Shown one piece after another: positions 1-12,039 of a DNA stretch of 64,000 nt (positions are counted from its first letter, which is position 1; each line of letters opens with the position of its first letter). Both the position numbers and the translations under genes were made by a program. The stretch spans positions 181,168 to 245,167 of the forward strand of contig JABACO010000006.1 of assembly GCA_013339895.1 (NCBI GenBank). The letters run 5' to 3'. This stretch comes from Ephydatia muelleri (lineage: Eukaryota > Porifera > Demospongiae > Spongillida > Spongillidae). A model generated the notes under the pieces. The model was not told the origin of the DNA and did not search any database. It was given only the letters and a program-made list of their open reading frames with translations.

Positions 1-252
1 ACTATCAAATTGCGTCGATAGGCAGACGAATCAGAGCTTCTCTTTAAGAACACGTGAGTCATGTTCACAAGCGCTATGAGCATTTTTAACGATGCTTAAA
101 AAAATATTTAGTAGCCCCGCCTCCTAAAGCGATCAAGACAGTGGCCATTTTCAATCATTACAGCAACGTTCAACACATCGAACTGCAATGGGATCACCTG
201 GTACATTAACACCACTTTAGTTATAGTTGAAATAATGATACTATCGCCATAG

Positions 253-2378
253 GGAGGAAACATCAGCCAGTACTTTATTACAATCGTTACACGTGCCGGA
301 ACAATATGCGGTCGCAGCATTATTCCATGTGCAGCACTCATTTGCACTGACATTCTGAAAGTGAACCTAACTGACATCAGCTACATTATTTTTTTGTCAT
401 CGGTCAATGAAGCAGGTGTTGGTCCAGCCCTCAACGTCACTATAGGTAATCCATTCGTAATGGGCGTTACTGAGCTATAACTATTCGGCAATATTTTAGA
501 TACGTCTAATTTGATAATTGAAGACGTGATGCAGCGATGGAACCCGAATGCAACAGATATCTCTTGCAGATTTCAAAATCATCAGTCCTTCTACTGTATG
601 GTGTGCTGCAGTACTGATCCCTCTGTTCCTCCTGACTCAAGTGTGTATAACATCTCCAATACCAGAGGCACAGAGGTGACTGTCTCCCTACAAGGCCTCA
701 CCAGTGGTCAGATGTACTACTGCAAGGCAGCAGCTACCAACACTAACTCTAATAACTGTGCTGGTCCAGTGGTTGGAGGTGTGAAGGTGTTGTTCTCCCT
801 GGATATGAAAGGTGATGGATTGTCTATTAAATGTATATTGCATGCATAGTTGAAGGTGTGTATGCAGCTCGTAGTAATGGTATCATAGCTAGCCAGAGGA
901 TGAGGGAATGGATCTTCCTTTTCCTTCTCTCACTAAAAATAGCTGTTTATACGTTTGGGGAGTACCTGCAATCCTATGCTCCAATACCTCATCCATTACA
1001 ATCATCAAAGTACTGTCATTAGTCAGCTGTCAAATTTAAATTTAGAGCGTGAAGTTCAGAAAGGTTTTTCTGTCTATTTTGCTAATGTGTGAGTCTGTGT
1101 ATAGATGGAGGTGTTATATGTTTGTGTGTGTGTGTTTGTGTGTGTGTGTGCGTTTTTGTGTGCAGTAATGTTTGTGTAAATACTTTATGAGCATGTTAAT
1201 GTACACTTGCATCCACACTGTTGTATTCCTGTGTGGTGAGCAACATTCCATGCCTCTGATTTAACAAAACACAATGTTAAGGCATTAAGCGCACTGTACA
1301 TATAAACAAACCCATATGCAATTATTCCTATTTGATGTTTATGTTCTCCATGCAGCTGGTTCATTGCAAGCAACACAATCTCCTTCGTCAGGTTAGTAAA
1401 TGTCTGATTGGCACAGCATTCATGTGGCGTGTCACTTCCAGTAAACATCCCTTTCTGGGTGGCCATTGTGTTGGCTGTGTCGCTTGTAGTAATAATACTA
1501 GTGACAGTGCTACCACTTCTCACCGTATGCTTCCTGTGCTGGGGAAGAAGAAGCCAAACACTAGCACTGCAAGTTTTCCCAGCACACAGGTAACAGGCAC
1601 CACGTATATGCATACATGCATGCATGTCATATATGGAATGCTTCTGATGTGTGCACAAAATGTCTGCTCACATTGCTAAGCACATGCCTGCAAGAGCACA
1701 CACACAAACGTTGATCATGCCTGCATGAATGGCAACAAGCATGTTACAAAAGCATGACAATGTGCCAATAACAGCTGGTGTACCTGCCAATGGCACAAAG
1801 CAGCATACTTATTGGCCTTGGCATCAGGTGGCATCTTCCCACTTCTGTCAGTGGTTCAAGGAATGTCACTGAAGCACCGCCAGGCACAGTTTGTGGTGAG
1901 AAGAGTTGTGCTTCTCTCAGCCCAACAGAGCAGTGGCCTGGAAATAGGAAGCATCTTATCCATAGTCAGGGACCAGTACCAGGAACTGGACTCGCTCCAG
2001 GGTCAGGACTGATAGCAGGACCTGTTTATGAGACAATAGTGCAGAGAAGAAGCTCATCAGCAGACATAGGAGTGGCCTACTCTGTCCAAGCTGTTCCCCA
2101 CACCAAGGTAAGTTATACATGTGTGGTATAGATTATTGTCATTCTGTGAAACAAATTTGAGCAGCTGGGAATCTGGGGGGCATTAATTGAGGTGAGAGGA
2201 GAGTAGTATAATGTTAGTTTTATCTGGTGCAAATTATAGCCTGAAGAAAAGCAAATGGAGCACTCCTACGCTGTACTGGAAAGAATGGATGAACGTCGTA
2301 GCATGGCTGAAGAAAGTGTTGAAAATGAAGCCATCCGGGATACCATTGTAAGTTCCTTTTACGTAATCCATGGAATGG

Positions 2379-2449
<71 letters not shown>

Positions 2450-2678
2450 ACTCACACAGAACACACACAAAAACTCGCACACACATACACAACACACAAG
2501 CGCACACACACTATGCACAAACACACTCGCGACTACAAACAGCTAGTACAGTAATGCAATGATGCATGATTTCATCGTGGTTTATTAGGCTGCCCAAATG
2601 ACCACTGTGGCTTCGTTTAGACATCTAAGTGAGTCCACTCGTTACCCGGCCGTTTACATTTGGTATCGAGCTCGCTGA
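253..2678 (+). CDS. FnIII membrane receptor with tyrosine-motif tail (5' part outside window)
   Basis: Multi-exon gene entering from the left edge. Exons whose splice sites and phases agree: 253-445, 500-811, 1442-1589, about 1921-2107 (1852, 1828 or 1861 are in-phase alternative starts), 2240-2347, 2589-2678 (stop TGA 2676-2678). The first two encode FnIII-like halves (GGNISQYFITI; LTDISYIIFLSSVNEAG; then a Cys-rich module with FYCMVCCSTD and LTSGQMYYCKAAAT). Exon 1442-1589 encodes a transmembrane segment (IPFWVAIVLAVSLVVIILV) followed by CWGRR. The tail holds VYETI, AYSVQ, SYAVL and, near the C-terminus, TRYPAV followed by YIWY. FnIII folds are extracellular ligand-binding modules; Tyr-x-x-Ile/Leu/Val motifs can dock SH2 proteins when phosphorylated, so a signalling role is inferred. 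The upstream exon was not found in bases 1-250. The family is recognised by fold only; the ligand is unknown. Its paralogue is at 41854-43682. Confidence 0.72.
1122..1165. repeat. (TG)n microsatellite in receptor intron
   Basis: Imperfect TG dinucleotide tract with interruptions, in the intron before the transmembrane exon. Confidence 0.8.
2380..2515. repeat. (CA)n microsatellite in receptor intron
   Basis: Pure CA run of about 60 bases followed by imperfect CA-rich sequence, in the intron between exons 2240-2347 and 2589-2678. Confidence 0.9.
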
Positions 2679-3841
2679 GAGGACCAGGCTAAACTACAGA
2701 GACGAAACAGTTTTCCCCGTAATGCACTCAAATAGGCAAAGCAGCCGGTTAAATTTGCAATAATATTACTTTGGTTGCGGCTGTTTTTTCCCCCTTTCAC
2801 TCGCATATAAAAGCTTCAATACTGTGAAGTTTAAGCAATCTAACTGCTGCATTATAATTCATTAGGTTTTAAAGGCACGTGCATGCTCATGTTTACTTCA
2901 TGTGTTGTAACTGGAGGAATGCACGATGAAAAGAAGGGGACAAGAGAGAAAAGGCAGATGTTGATGTGGGCATGTCGACTACGAATTCGGCTCGCGTGTA
3001 GATGGGGGATTATATATGTCAGGGGACGAGCATTAATTAAAAAAAAAATCGACCGAAAGCCGCACACATGATGTTCATTTTGCACATCAGGCATGATGAA
3101 TACATATGATGCATGTAATTATAATTCATTGTGTACATACCTTAATTGGTTGTGGTCTCTTGTCCTTGTAAAAACTCTAAAACACTGCTTAATTAAAATT
3201 GAGTTGATCAATGTGTATCCTGTAGTGCAGGGAGACGCCTTCCAATCATTGTTATGCAGTTCTAGAGCGACCAACGCCACTCTTTGAATCAGACCCGTTA
3301 GGAAGAGGAACAGAATTGAGAGGAGAGAACTGATTCGAGGAGATGACAATATTTGGAGGTGAATGATTGTATTTGACATTTCAGACATCGTTCAACATCG
3401 GGCATTAATCAAGATGGAATATAGTGCCTAAAAGTTAACACTTTACGCATGCAAGACTCAGTAATCAATGTGAACTTAACACTAAACTCGCTGAAGTGTC
3501 AAGACACTAAAAAAACCGTACACTATGTATTAGTATAGAAGTCAAAGTTATGTGCTATTCATTCAGTAGCTTGTTGTATATTGCTGTATACAGTCTACGC
3601 TGTTGTTTAGCTGCCTTCATCCCTTTAAATAGTAAAGCCACTGGTACATAGATGTGTACAGGGCATGTATATCGATTTCAGTATAATGTTCAGTGTATTA
3701 AATCAGTTTGTACATGGTAGAAGGTTTGGCATCTTTATATAGACTAATAGTGTAAAATTTTAACAATAAAAGTAATTAATTATGTATTACATGTTAAACA
3801 CATACAAGTACATTACATGATCTATTTTTGATGTATGATAT
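2679..3841. other. Intergenic, nothing recognised
   Basis: AT-rich sequence downstream of the receptor stop. It contains several short open frames without recognisable motifs or credible splice partners. The receptor 3' untranslated region presumably occupies its left part. Confidence 0.5.
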
Positions 3842-4092
3842 GGGACAGTTTCCGCGAAAATTGCCCCACGGTTAAAATGTTATAAAAATGCATCGCGTTT
3901 GAATCGCTATAACTTCCCAACGGATAAACGTTATCGACTTCCTATTGACAACACTACATACTACACCATTTCACTATGAAGTGTTGAACATAGGAAGTCA
4001 ATAGCGTTATCCGTTGGGAGGGTATAGCGATTCAAACGCGATGCATTTTTATAACATTTTAACCGTGGGGCAATTTTCGCGGAAACTGTCCC
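3842..4092. repeat. Hairpin MITE, GGGACAG foldback family
   Basis: Near-perfect inverted repeat about 250 bp long that starts GGGACAGTTTCCGCG and ends CGCGGAAACTGTCCC, with ATAT on the outer side of each end. The arms fold almost completely on each other around about 3965. There is no coding capacity. The arm words GCATCGCGTTTGAATCGC and CTATAACTTCCCAACG recur in the elements at 57596-58145 and 61446-62265, so this is the short member of a foldback family. A non-autonomous DNA transposon is inferred. Confidence 0.85.
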
Positions 4093-5192
4093 ATATACAA
4101 TAAATAACCTGCTAATGTCAAGCTACAACATCAACTAGGTCGTACTGTAGGTGCACACAACAATCACATAGTAAATAAAGTCAATTTTATTGCATCATAG
4201 ATCTATGTTGCAGATGTGACCAACAGTGTCATTGAGTTTTTTTTTTAATATTGTCTGACCTTGATCCTTATAGATATGCAAACGCGGCTGGATCAATAGG
4301 ATTGCACTATGTAGGGAAACGTTCAAACTATTTATTTCATTGTGACACACGTGATATACTCACACATTCGTTGTTGTGGAATGCATGTTATTCACTTCAT
4401 TCAGTCACCAGAAGCATTTGCTTTCCAATATGTAAGACGATATCATGTAGTTAGAATATAGATTTTACTGAAGGAAATGATCGCCCATGCGACCATCTAT
4501 ATATAATGCTTACGGAAAAAAAAAACTCCAGCAGGTCCTGAAAAGATTAGTGCATGGTCAGCTTCTTCTTCGGAATTACAAGAGTAGATAATTCACTCTT
4601 TCTCTTCGGACCCCTAGCTCTGAGCTTGCAAAAACTGGTGCGCGCTACCTTCTTTCTTGCGGTAGAGCAACCCTTCACAACGGCCAGAGCCATCACTCTT
4701 TCGTCGCAGCACGCACGCCTCTGGTCCTTGGAAAGGCCGCCATATGCATGGGGCTCCGTTAAGGTCATTCTGGTTTTTCATTCATTCCTGATATCGCTTG
4801 CTATCACATCACCACGTGGTATGAGCTAATCTCATTCGGATGGGATCAGAGAGGATAATTTTCTCTAGCGGCTTATTTTCCGTGGGGACATTATTTGCAG
4901 GATAACAGGAAATGTGTAGACAATGAATCCCATTTGATCATGCACATTGTTTTTGGCTGCTTGGCTCGCGCGGCTTGAAGAAACTCGTAAGTCTCTTTTT
5001 GTACTTAGTTTGCCACATACTATTTGGCAGCTTTCGCTGCAGTGATGTAATCCGTGACGTTGAACTGGGGACGAGATGATAGTAATCTTTGCAACATACC
5101 ACAGTTATGTGGCAGCAGGCTTGCATGCATTAGAAATAGCGTCCTCCTCGATCATGCACGTAAGTATCTCCCTTCCTCATGCTACAGTTATA
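4093..5192. other. Intergenic, one unassigned open frame
   Basis: No recognised gene. A minus-strand open frame at 4547-4768 (73 codons) is rich in basic residues and ends KKKLTMH. I could not match it to a family, and it has no supporting splice or promoter signal. The rest is AT-rich and unassigned. Confidence 0.4.
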
Positions 5193-5419
5193 TAGAGGAG
5201 TTGCATTGACGTCACGCGCGCCTTGCATTGTTTAGTTACATCATATGTATGCTGCTATTTATGTATACGGCACGCTATAAATATGTACCACGTGAGCGTA
5301 TGCCGCCGCCTTCTATCGTTCCCGTCCGGTTATTGTTTATCTCGTACCCACGCAGCGCATATTTATAGTAACATACTTAGTGATGTAAGATGCGCGCGAC
5401 GTCACATGCAACTCCTCTA
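5193..5419. repeat. MITE with about 28-bp terminal inverted repeats
   Basis: The left end TAGAGGAGTTGCATTGACG is mirrored at the right end by a copy reading CATGCAACTCCTCTA, with a GACGTCAC or GTGACGTC core in both arms. Both ends abut TA, compatible with a TA target duplication. There is no coding capacity. About 227 bp, a non-autonomous DNA element by structure. Confidence 0.7.
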
Positions 5420-5475
5420 TTGAGGTAAGTAATCAATGCAGTCTAAAACAATAGACATTTTCCTGTGTCATGTGA

Positions 5476-7236
5476 CCGCTCCGTAATCTGACATACGTCA
5501 TGTCACACAATATAAATTAAGACACGTAAATATCCGAGTGACGAAAAGGGTCAATAACCATACGACGGTGGGATATATCCAGAAATTCCAATACATCGAG
5601 AGCATTTTAAGTCGAAATATTTACCGATTGCATCACTGGATAAAGCAAAATCGGAAGATCATTTTTTTATGGCGTTTGGAATGAAAGAAGAAGTGCTAAA
5701 AATTGTCAAAGAAAAAGTAATTAGTATTTGCGGTCGCGGTCATTACGTAATGCAGTAAGTCATGCTTTACGTAATGCAGTAAGTCATGCTTTACGTCATG
5801 AACTATGCAACCACTGTTATGCACGTGATCTCAGATAGGTCCTCAACATGCACATAACATTTGCACTACGTCGGAGGAGCTTTATAGCCGCGCCTCAGCT
5901 TCTCTTTGATCAGCCAACACACGTTCAATCCTGGCCCGCTTCTACTTGTATCGGTACCCTGAACGTCCGGGACAATGAACTGTACTCGTATAAAAATATG
6001 TGTACTTGTAAGTAATCTGCCGTAGCATGCCCTCTGCAAATAAACGTGGCTGTGCTACGCCGGGCTAGCGTGTAAGTGTGTCTCATTTTTGCTGCACCAT
6101 GGCCACGCATCAAACGTTGAAACTGGCTGATATATATTTCTGTTAACTGCAAGATTTCGGCTGGTTGGCATCTGCAGATCTAACACGGGCTTCCGGTCAC
6201 ACGACTCAGTCTTGGACAAACTTTCGGCTTCCTCAGCGGTTTGAGCTTCCACTGTAAGTGCCATGGCCGATGCACGTAAGACCTTACACAATATGCACGT
6301 GATCGGTCTTTACACAATATGCACGTGATCGGTCTTTACACAATATGCACGTGATCGGTCTTTACACAATATGCACGTGATCGGTCTTTACATATAGACT
6401 CACTTACTGCATGCACCATGTACTTCGTACATATAAGTAGAGAGCACTGTTTGTGTAAGTGTATGTGCATTTCACAAAGGGCGGATTGAAAGCTTGCACA
6501 TATCCAGAAATGGCCCATACATACGCGGTCATCCTGTTGTTTTTTTTTCCACATTGAATTTCAAACATGTTTAATATACTCTATAAAAATCGATTTGATT
6601 ATAATATGGATGAAAAAACATTAAGCACCCTTTTACTAAAATCAAGACATTTAAATAAATTTCAACCGCGCATCATTAGTAAAATTTATTCATAAAAAGA
6701 TGACGCAAGATATTTAAATATCCTGTTAATACCGATCATGACGTCGACGACGAAACTTTGGCTCACGTGCACATGAAACATTGCTGGTGTAGTAAAATAA
6801 CGAAAGTCTTTAATACAGCTTCTGCGCGAGGGTGTGGCTACTGCGGTACGCCCACGCATATGTGAAAAGTCAGTTAGTTGATAAATAAATCATGCAACGC
6901 ATGCCGATAGGGACTGACCAAAACATTCAGAATCATGTGTGCACACAATATATCTGTTATGCCTCATGGCAGTGTGCAATGTGATCTGTTCTTTTAATTA
7001 TCGTTGTCTACTTGAACCAGCTAGTAGCTCTAACAGGATTATTGACTATTACAATCCTTGCTCGAACCCAGTGGGATATATGCCTCGTGTCATTCTCTTT
7101 GTCAGTAGCACTCACGGCATTACTTTCAAAATAGTTGTATTTTTCAACGCTTATACGTAAGTTCTATCGGTATACATGAAAAAGCTCGGCGATTTTTATA
7201 TAGACTCTTTTGCCTGGTAATCTCGGACAAAGCTCA
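5476..7236. repeat. Segmental duplication, copy 1 (1.76 kb)
   Basis: Starts CCGCTCCGTAATCTGACATA and ends CGGACAAAGCTCA. The same sequence recurs at 17429-22110 with very few differences once the inserted hAT element is removed. Copy 1 has one extra 24-base TTACGTAATGCAGTAAGTCA unit near 5760 and a few extra bases near 7209. No convincing gene lies inside; conserved open frames such as 5925-6152 minus are shared only because the copies are recent. It may itself be a mobile element, but no terminal repeats were found. Confidence 0.88.
6295..6398. repeat. Four 26-bp tandem units with CACGTG
   Basis: Unit GCACGTGATCGGTCTTTACA plus CAATAT, starting at 6295, 6321, 6347 and 6373. Each unit has a palindromic CACGTG (E-box type). 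Also four units in copy 2 at 18224-18327. Confidence 0.9.
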
Positions 7237-7605
7237 TGCATCACGTGTGCTACCCCCATGCATCACAAGTGTGCTACCCCCATGCGTCACAAGTGTGCTA
7301 CCCCCATGCGTCACAAGTGTGCTACCCCCATGCGTCACAAGTGTGCTACCCTCATGTGTCACAAGTGTGCTACCCCCATGCGTCACAAGTGTGCTACCCC
7401 CATGCATCACAAGTGTGCTACCCCCATGCGTCACAAGTGTGCTACCCTCATGTGTCACAAGTGTGCTACCCCCATGCGTCACAAGTGTGCTACCCTCATG
7501 TGTCACAAGTGTGCTACCCCCATGCATCATGTGTGCTACCCCCATGCGTCACAAGTGTGCTACCCCCATGCGTCACGAGTGTGCCACCCTCGTGCGTCAC
7601 AACCA
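7237..7605. repeat. 24-bp coding-phase minisatellite, about 15 units
   Basis: Unit GTGCTACCCCCATGCGTCAC plus AAGT, with variants (GTGTCAC, GCATCAC). Because 24 is a multiple of 3, all frames stay open, giving ATPMRHKC-type peptide repeats on the plus strand. It begins exactly where duplication copies 1 and 2 stop matching. No start context, splice signals or flanking exons suggest it is translated. Confidence 0.9.
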
Positions 7606-9489
7606 TTGGCTACCACTATAACTAAACGTACTATAGTACGCGACATCATCGAGGAAGTAAAAATTATGCACTCTTTTTTTTAAATAAAAGGTGTCTGTGG
7701 GGTCTAAAAAAGAGGTTAGACATATTATTTTCCGCAGACCATCTCGTATTATTAAAAATTCAGTGAGTTGAATACTAATGAGCGAGACTATTATTCATGA
7801 TAATTAACAAGTAGCGCGTAATGAAATTCACAACAAACACTTCGAAACGTTTACATAACTCAAACGAATAATAGCGTACAAATGGCCTCTGGGTGCAAGA
7901 AGAACAAAGGCAAATGGTATCACAAAAGCGCAATAGTCATATACAAAGGGCCTCTGGGCGCAAGAACAAATAAGGTACAAGGAGCGGCCCTTATCTAACA
8001 CTAAGCAAACTATGGTTCAGAACAGTTATTTTAGCAAGAAGTGTTTGTTTACACAGTCTAAAGATGGCGCCAGTAATGAGGCTAAAAGCTAAAGAATGTA
8101 TTCTTGAAAATCAAACAGACAGTGTAAAAGCAGAAGACGAGATATTTTATATTTAGAGGTATCAATACGCGTAGAATCAAAATATGATTCTTTATTTTGG
8201 ATGCGGTACAAAATTATGGTCAAATTGAATAAATATTTAAAAAGTAACTTGAAATTTTTGACTAATTGTTAAGCTGCACAAGGTTCCTTTTTATAGCCAA
8301 CATAGCTGGTAGATTTCTACACATTGCGGTATTGTGGGCATGAATGTAATGTTATTCATTAAGAAGCCATTAACGTTTACTTCCTCGATGGTGTCGCGGA
8401 CTTTAATAAGATATACATGACAGTCCAATGGCTCAAAAAAGAATTATCAATACCACAACTTCCACACAACCCGCTTGTACAAAAAGGTTGTCTGTGCTTA
8501 GTAACACTCTTATATACTTACTTTTCAAAGGACAAAAACAGTTTCCGTCTGCCTGCGCTTCTCTGCATCCATGTCCACCAGAGCGTCTGATTGGAATATC
8601 AATATCCAAGCGCTAGTCACCTTCTCTAGAGCGTATCGGCTGGCATTAGTGTGTACCTGAACAATGGAATCAATTCAATTTTCAAAAACGTTGGAAGTCA
8701 TTTTGTTCACATCAAAAGCGGTGGCTCTAAATAGAAATATACATCCAACGATACCCTTCGATAACGCAGCCTTCCACACAATCCGCGCGTACAAACAGAT
8801 TGTCTTATACTTCGTACCACTCTCATATACTTACCTCTCAATAAGACGTCAGCAGTCTCCATCTGCCTGCTTCACAGTGCCCGTGTCAACCAGTGCGTCT
8901 AATTGAACACCTCGATCCGCGCGTTAGTAACCTTACCTAAAGCGTACAGCCGATCGGCTGGCATTAGCGTGTACCTGAAAAACTGATCTATCCCATTTCA
9001 AAAAGTCGCATATGGAAAAGTCAATAGTTGTAAGGCGCCAATCGCACGATATCTAAAATTAAATTATCCACAAAATTAATTCCGCGGTTACGTCAATGAA
9101 TATCCGCGTTAAGTGTATATCCCATACCGTATATCTAATTAGCAATTATTGGTTTCCATCTTTAACATCCGTGAGCGTAAGTGTCTTAACATGTAAGGGC
9201 AGTCCGTACGTGTCTGCATGCGTAGAAAGTCGGCGGAAAACCCCCGCCGTATAATACTCTGGGTGTATAATGGCACACTCCGTGAGGACCGTTATTCAGC
9301 TACTATAAATATAGTACGATTGAGTAACGGCGGTGACATTGTCCACTGGGTACTATCCTAATATAACGGAAACGCTGTACTTGTTTGTGTTGATATCATT
9401 AGCAAAGCGAGCTTCACACATCTAGAGCTAAAACAATTAGTTTGTACTTCAACCGGAATGGGTGGAGTTAACGTGACTACACAGCGAGA
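7606..9489. other. Intergenic, AT-rich
   Basis: No gene recognised. It contains the degenerate tandem duplication listed separately (8430-9000). A short direct repeat (GGCCTCTGGG followed by GCAAGAA) occurs at about 7883 and 7949. Confidence 0.5.
8430..9000. repeat. Diverged tandem duplication, period about 315 bp
   Basis: Matching words recur 313-318 bases apart: CTCATATACTTACC-like, CTGCCTGC, and CGGCTGGCATTAG followed by GTGTACCTGAA at about 8637 and 8955. The two halves differ at many sites, so the duplication is old. Function unknown. Confidence 0.65.
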
Positions 9490-11853
9490 AATCAATAATT
9501 GGACCAATATTGACGCATTATTGGATCAGGATGATATCATCCTTGGTAGGCAATATGGGTAACAGTATTGGTTCAATGATTTAGGGGAACATGACCCAAA
9601 CATGTGTACGCAATATTGATATAACACTGATAAAGTGTTGATCCAACCATGATAGCAGTCTTGTGCCAAGCATGATATACCAAAGTATTGGCCCAATACT
9701 GTTATTACAATATTGGCCCAAGACCATATTACCTTTTAAGGCATCAATATTACCTCCTTTTTAGGCATTGAAATTTTATTTGAAACAATACAGATTGCAT
9801 CACAATAAACTATTCTATTAAGTTCTATTAAGTCCCTTGTTCTCTCTCCTTCTATTAGCACTGCGATCACCATATCCTCGAAGTAGCATACTCCACCAGA
9901 GCAATGGACGGATATTTTGCATCCACTCAACAGTCTCGATGGTCTGTGTACAACCCTGTGTTGGATAGCAGAAGCATTACCACCACATATGTTCACATAC
10001 CTTGCAGTGTAACTGGTCGTTTGGAAAGCTGTATGACAAATCACCACCCTGGATATTTGCTAATACACACCGTTATTAATTTAACTCACATCCAAGTCAC
10101 AATGACAACAGCAAGTCAGTGTACTGGTGTTTGGATATCCAAAAGAGTTAGCCTGTGTGGATTCCACAAAAATAAATGATGTTCTCAAGTCATCACGTAG
10201 CCACATGCATCCAAGTCGCAAGACTCCATACCGGTAAATGACAACACCAAGCGCACTGGTGTTTTGATATCCAAAAGAGTTAGCCTGTGTGAATTCCACA
10301 AAATAAATTACGTTCTCAAGTCAACTCACGTAGCCACACCAGAGATATACCAATACCTCTGGTCAAACGAATCCAACTCAAAGACAACACCTCGTCCTCA
10401 TGTAACCTGTCTATCTCCATCGCTTTCTCTTTTTCACCAATTCTCCACGGCACACCCAGATGCGCTCTAATAAGAGGTACAATATGAGAGAATTCCAATA
10501 ATAACTTGGCATCTAAATACCACTAAAACGAAAAGGGACCGATACAATCACTCGCTTACCAAAAGAGTTAGCCTGTGTGAGTTCCACAAAATAAATTACG
10601 TTCTCAAGTCAACTCACGTAGCCACACCAGAGATATACCAATACCTCTGGTCAAACGAATCCAACTCAAAGACAACACCTCGTCCTCATGTAACCTGTCT
10701 ATCTCCATCGCTTTCTCTTTTTCACCAATTCTCCACGGCACATCCAGATGCGCTCTAATAAGAGGTACAACATGAGAGAATTCCAATAATAACTTGGCAT
10801 CTAAATACCACTAAAACGAAAAGGGACCGATACAATCACTCGCTTACCAAAAGAGTTAGCCTGTGTGAGTTCCACAAAATAAATTACGTTCTCAAGTCAA
10901 CTCACGTAGCCACACCAGAGATATACCAATACCTCTGGTCAAACGAATCCAACTCAAAGACAACACCTCGTCCTCATGTAACCTGTCTATCTCCATCGCT
11001 TTCTCTTTTTCACCAATTCTCCACGGCACATCCAGATGCGCTCTAATAAGAGGTACAACATGAGAGAATTCCAATAATAACTTGGCATCTAAATACCACT
11101 AAAACGAATAGGGACCGATACAATCACTCGCTTACCGATTCACACAGAACAGCGCGATATAGTCACTAACAACAAATCCGTGAAACGGCTCCACGTCTAG
11201 AAGCTTCCAACAATTTTCACCGTGTGTAGAAGCTTTCACTAGAGACCATATCATTATGTACATAACGATGGCAGGGCATTCACTGACTTTACACACTTGC
11301 TGCTGACGGAGGAACGGCCGTCAAATTTTTAGGCATTCAAACAATAATTATTAAAACAATACAGATTATTTGAATAATCGTGAACAAATACTTTTTTGTT
11401 AACTCCAACTTTCTCTCTTTCTATTGGCACTGTAGTTACCATTTCCTCAAAGTGGCACCCTTCACTAAAGCAGTCGTGGACGAAGGACACGGCTTTTAAC
11501 ACTTTGCATCCTTCAACTGCTTCGATATATCGCGAAAGTTCAAACATGGGGCAGTCTGTATCACTGAGTAAAGGTTCACCAATCCTGATGAACAAGGGCT
11601 CAAACATTTGTATAAAACAAACTGTCGATCCAACAGCCAATTTATTATCATTATTGAAGCAATATTGATATCATGGTTTATGTAAAAATGATAGTCAGCT
11701 ATTGTCCCAGGATGTTATCAACCTGTTCCATGTTGCTATATCAACATTGAAGCAATGAAGATAATATATCAGTATTGGGTCATGTTTTATATCATTATTG
11801 TACCAAGGTTTTTGCGTTTATCATCCTTGAGCCAATATTGGTAAGGGTTGGCT
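9490..11853. mobile_element. Composite repeat element bounded by CAATATTGG clusters
   Basis: The left 245 bp (9490-9735) and right 215 bp (11640-11853) are packed with CCAATATTG, GCAATATTG and TATTGG words in roughly opposite orientation, and share (A)ACATGACCCAA and ATCATCCTTG blocks. Between them are two diverged direct copies of a minus-strand peptide segment (about 9755-9930 and 11325-11530; shared pattern GCK, FE[DE]MV, [LP]IE.E) and the 288-bp array. This looks like a non-autonomous or decayed DNA element with repeated subterminal binding sites. The superfamily and exact ends could not be fixed. Confidence 0.5.
10271..11136. repeat. 288-bp satellite, three tandem units
   Basis: Units begin CCAAAAGAGTTAGCCTGTGT at 10271, 10559 and 10847, exactly 288 bases apart, nearly identical. 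Partial earlier copies of the unit start lie at about 10139. The period is a multiple of 3, so a 60-codon minus frame repeats in each unit. That frame has no recognisable motif and is probably not a gene. Confidence 0.92.
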
Positions 11854-12039
11854 GTGTATAGCTAGGCAATTACGGTGCACGTGCGGCGTTGCTTGGATAC
11901 GGTTTGTAGTTCAGGTTCCCAATTCAGTCACCGAAGGCCAGCCCCTTCGCTATATACTTGCCGCGTGGCGGTATGTGTGTACTATGTCAATTCAGTGTGC
12001 GCATCGACTGGGCATGTCAGGAAAGGGAGTGCAGTGTTT

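Noticed and set aside
1-252. Upstream exon of the receptor ending at GTGAGT (54)
   Set aside because: The phase required to join exon 253 puts a TAA three codons before the donor.
7237-7605. CRISPR array
   Set aside because: 24-bp units are contiguous with no unique spacers, in a eukaryotic context without cas genes.
7210-7683. ATPMRHKC repeat protein
   Set aside because: Multiple-of-3 minisatellite opens all frames; no flanking exons.
10316-11074. Three identical 60-codon minus-strand genes
   Set aside because: They are the same frame in each 288-bp satellite unit, with no motif or signal.
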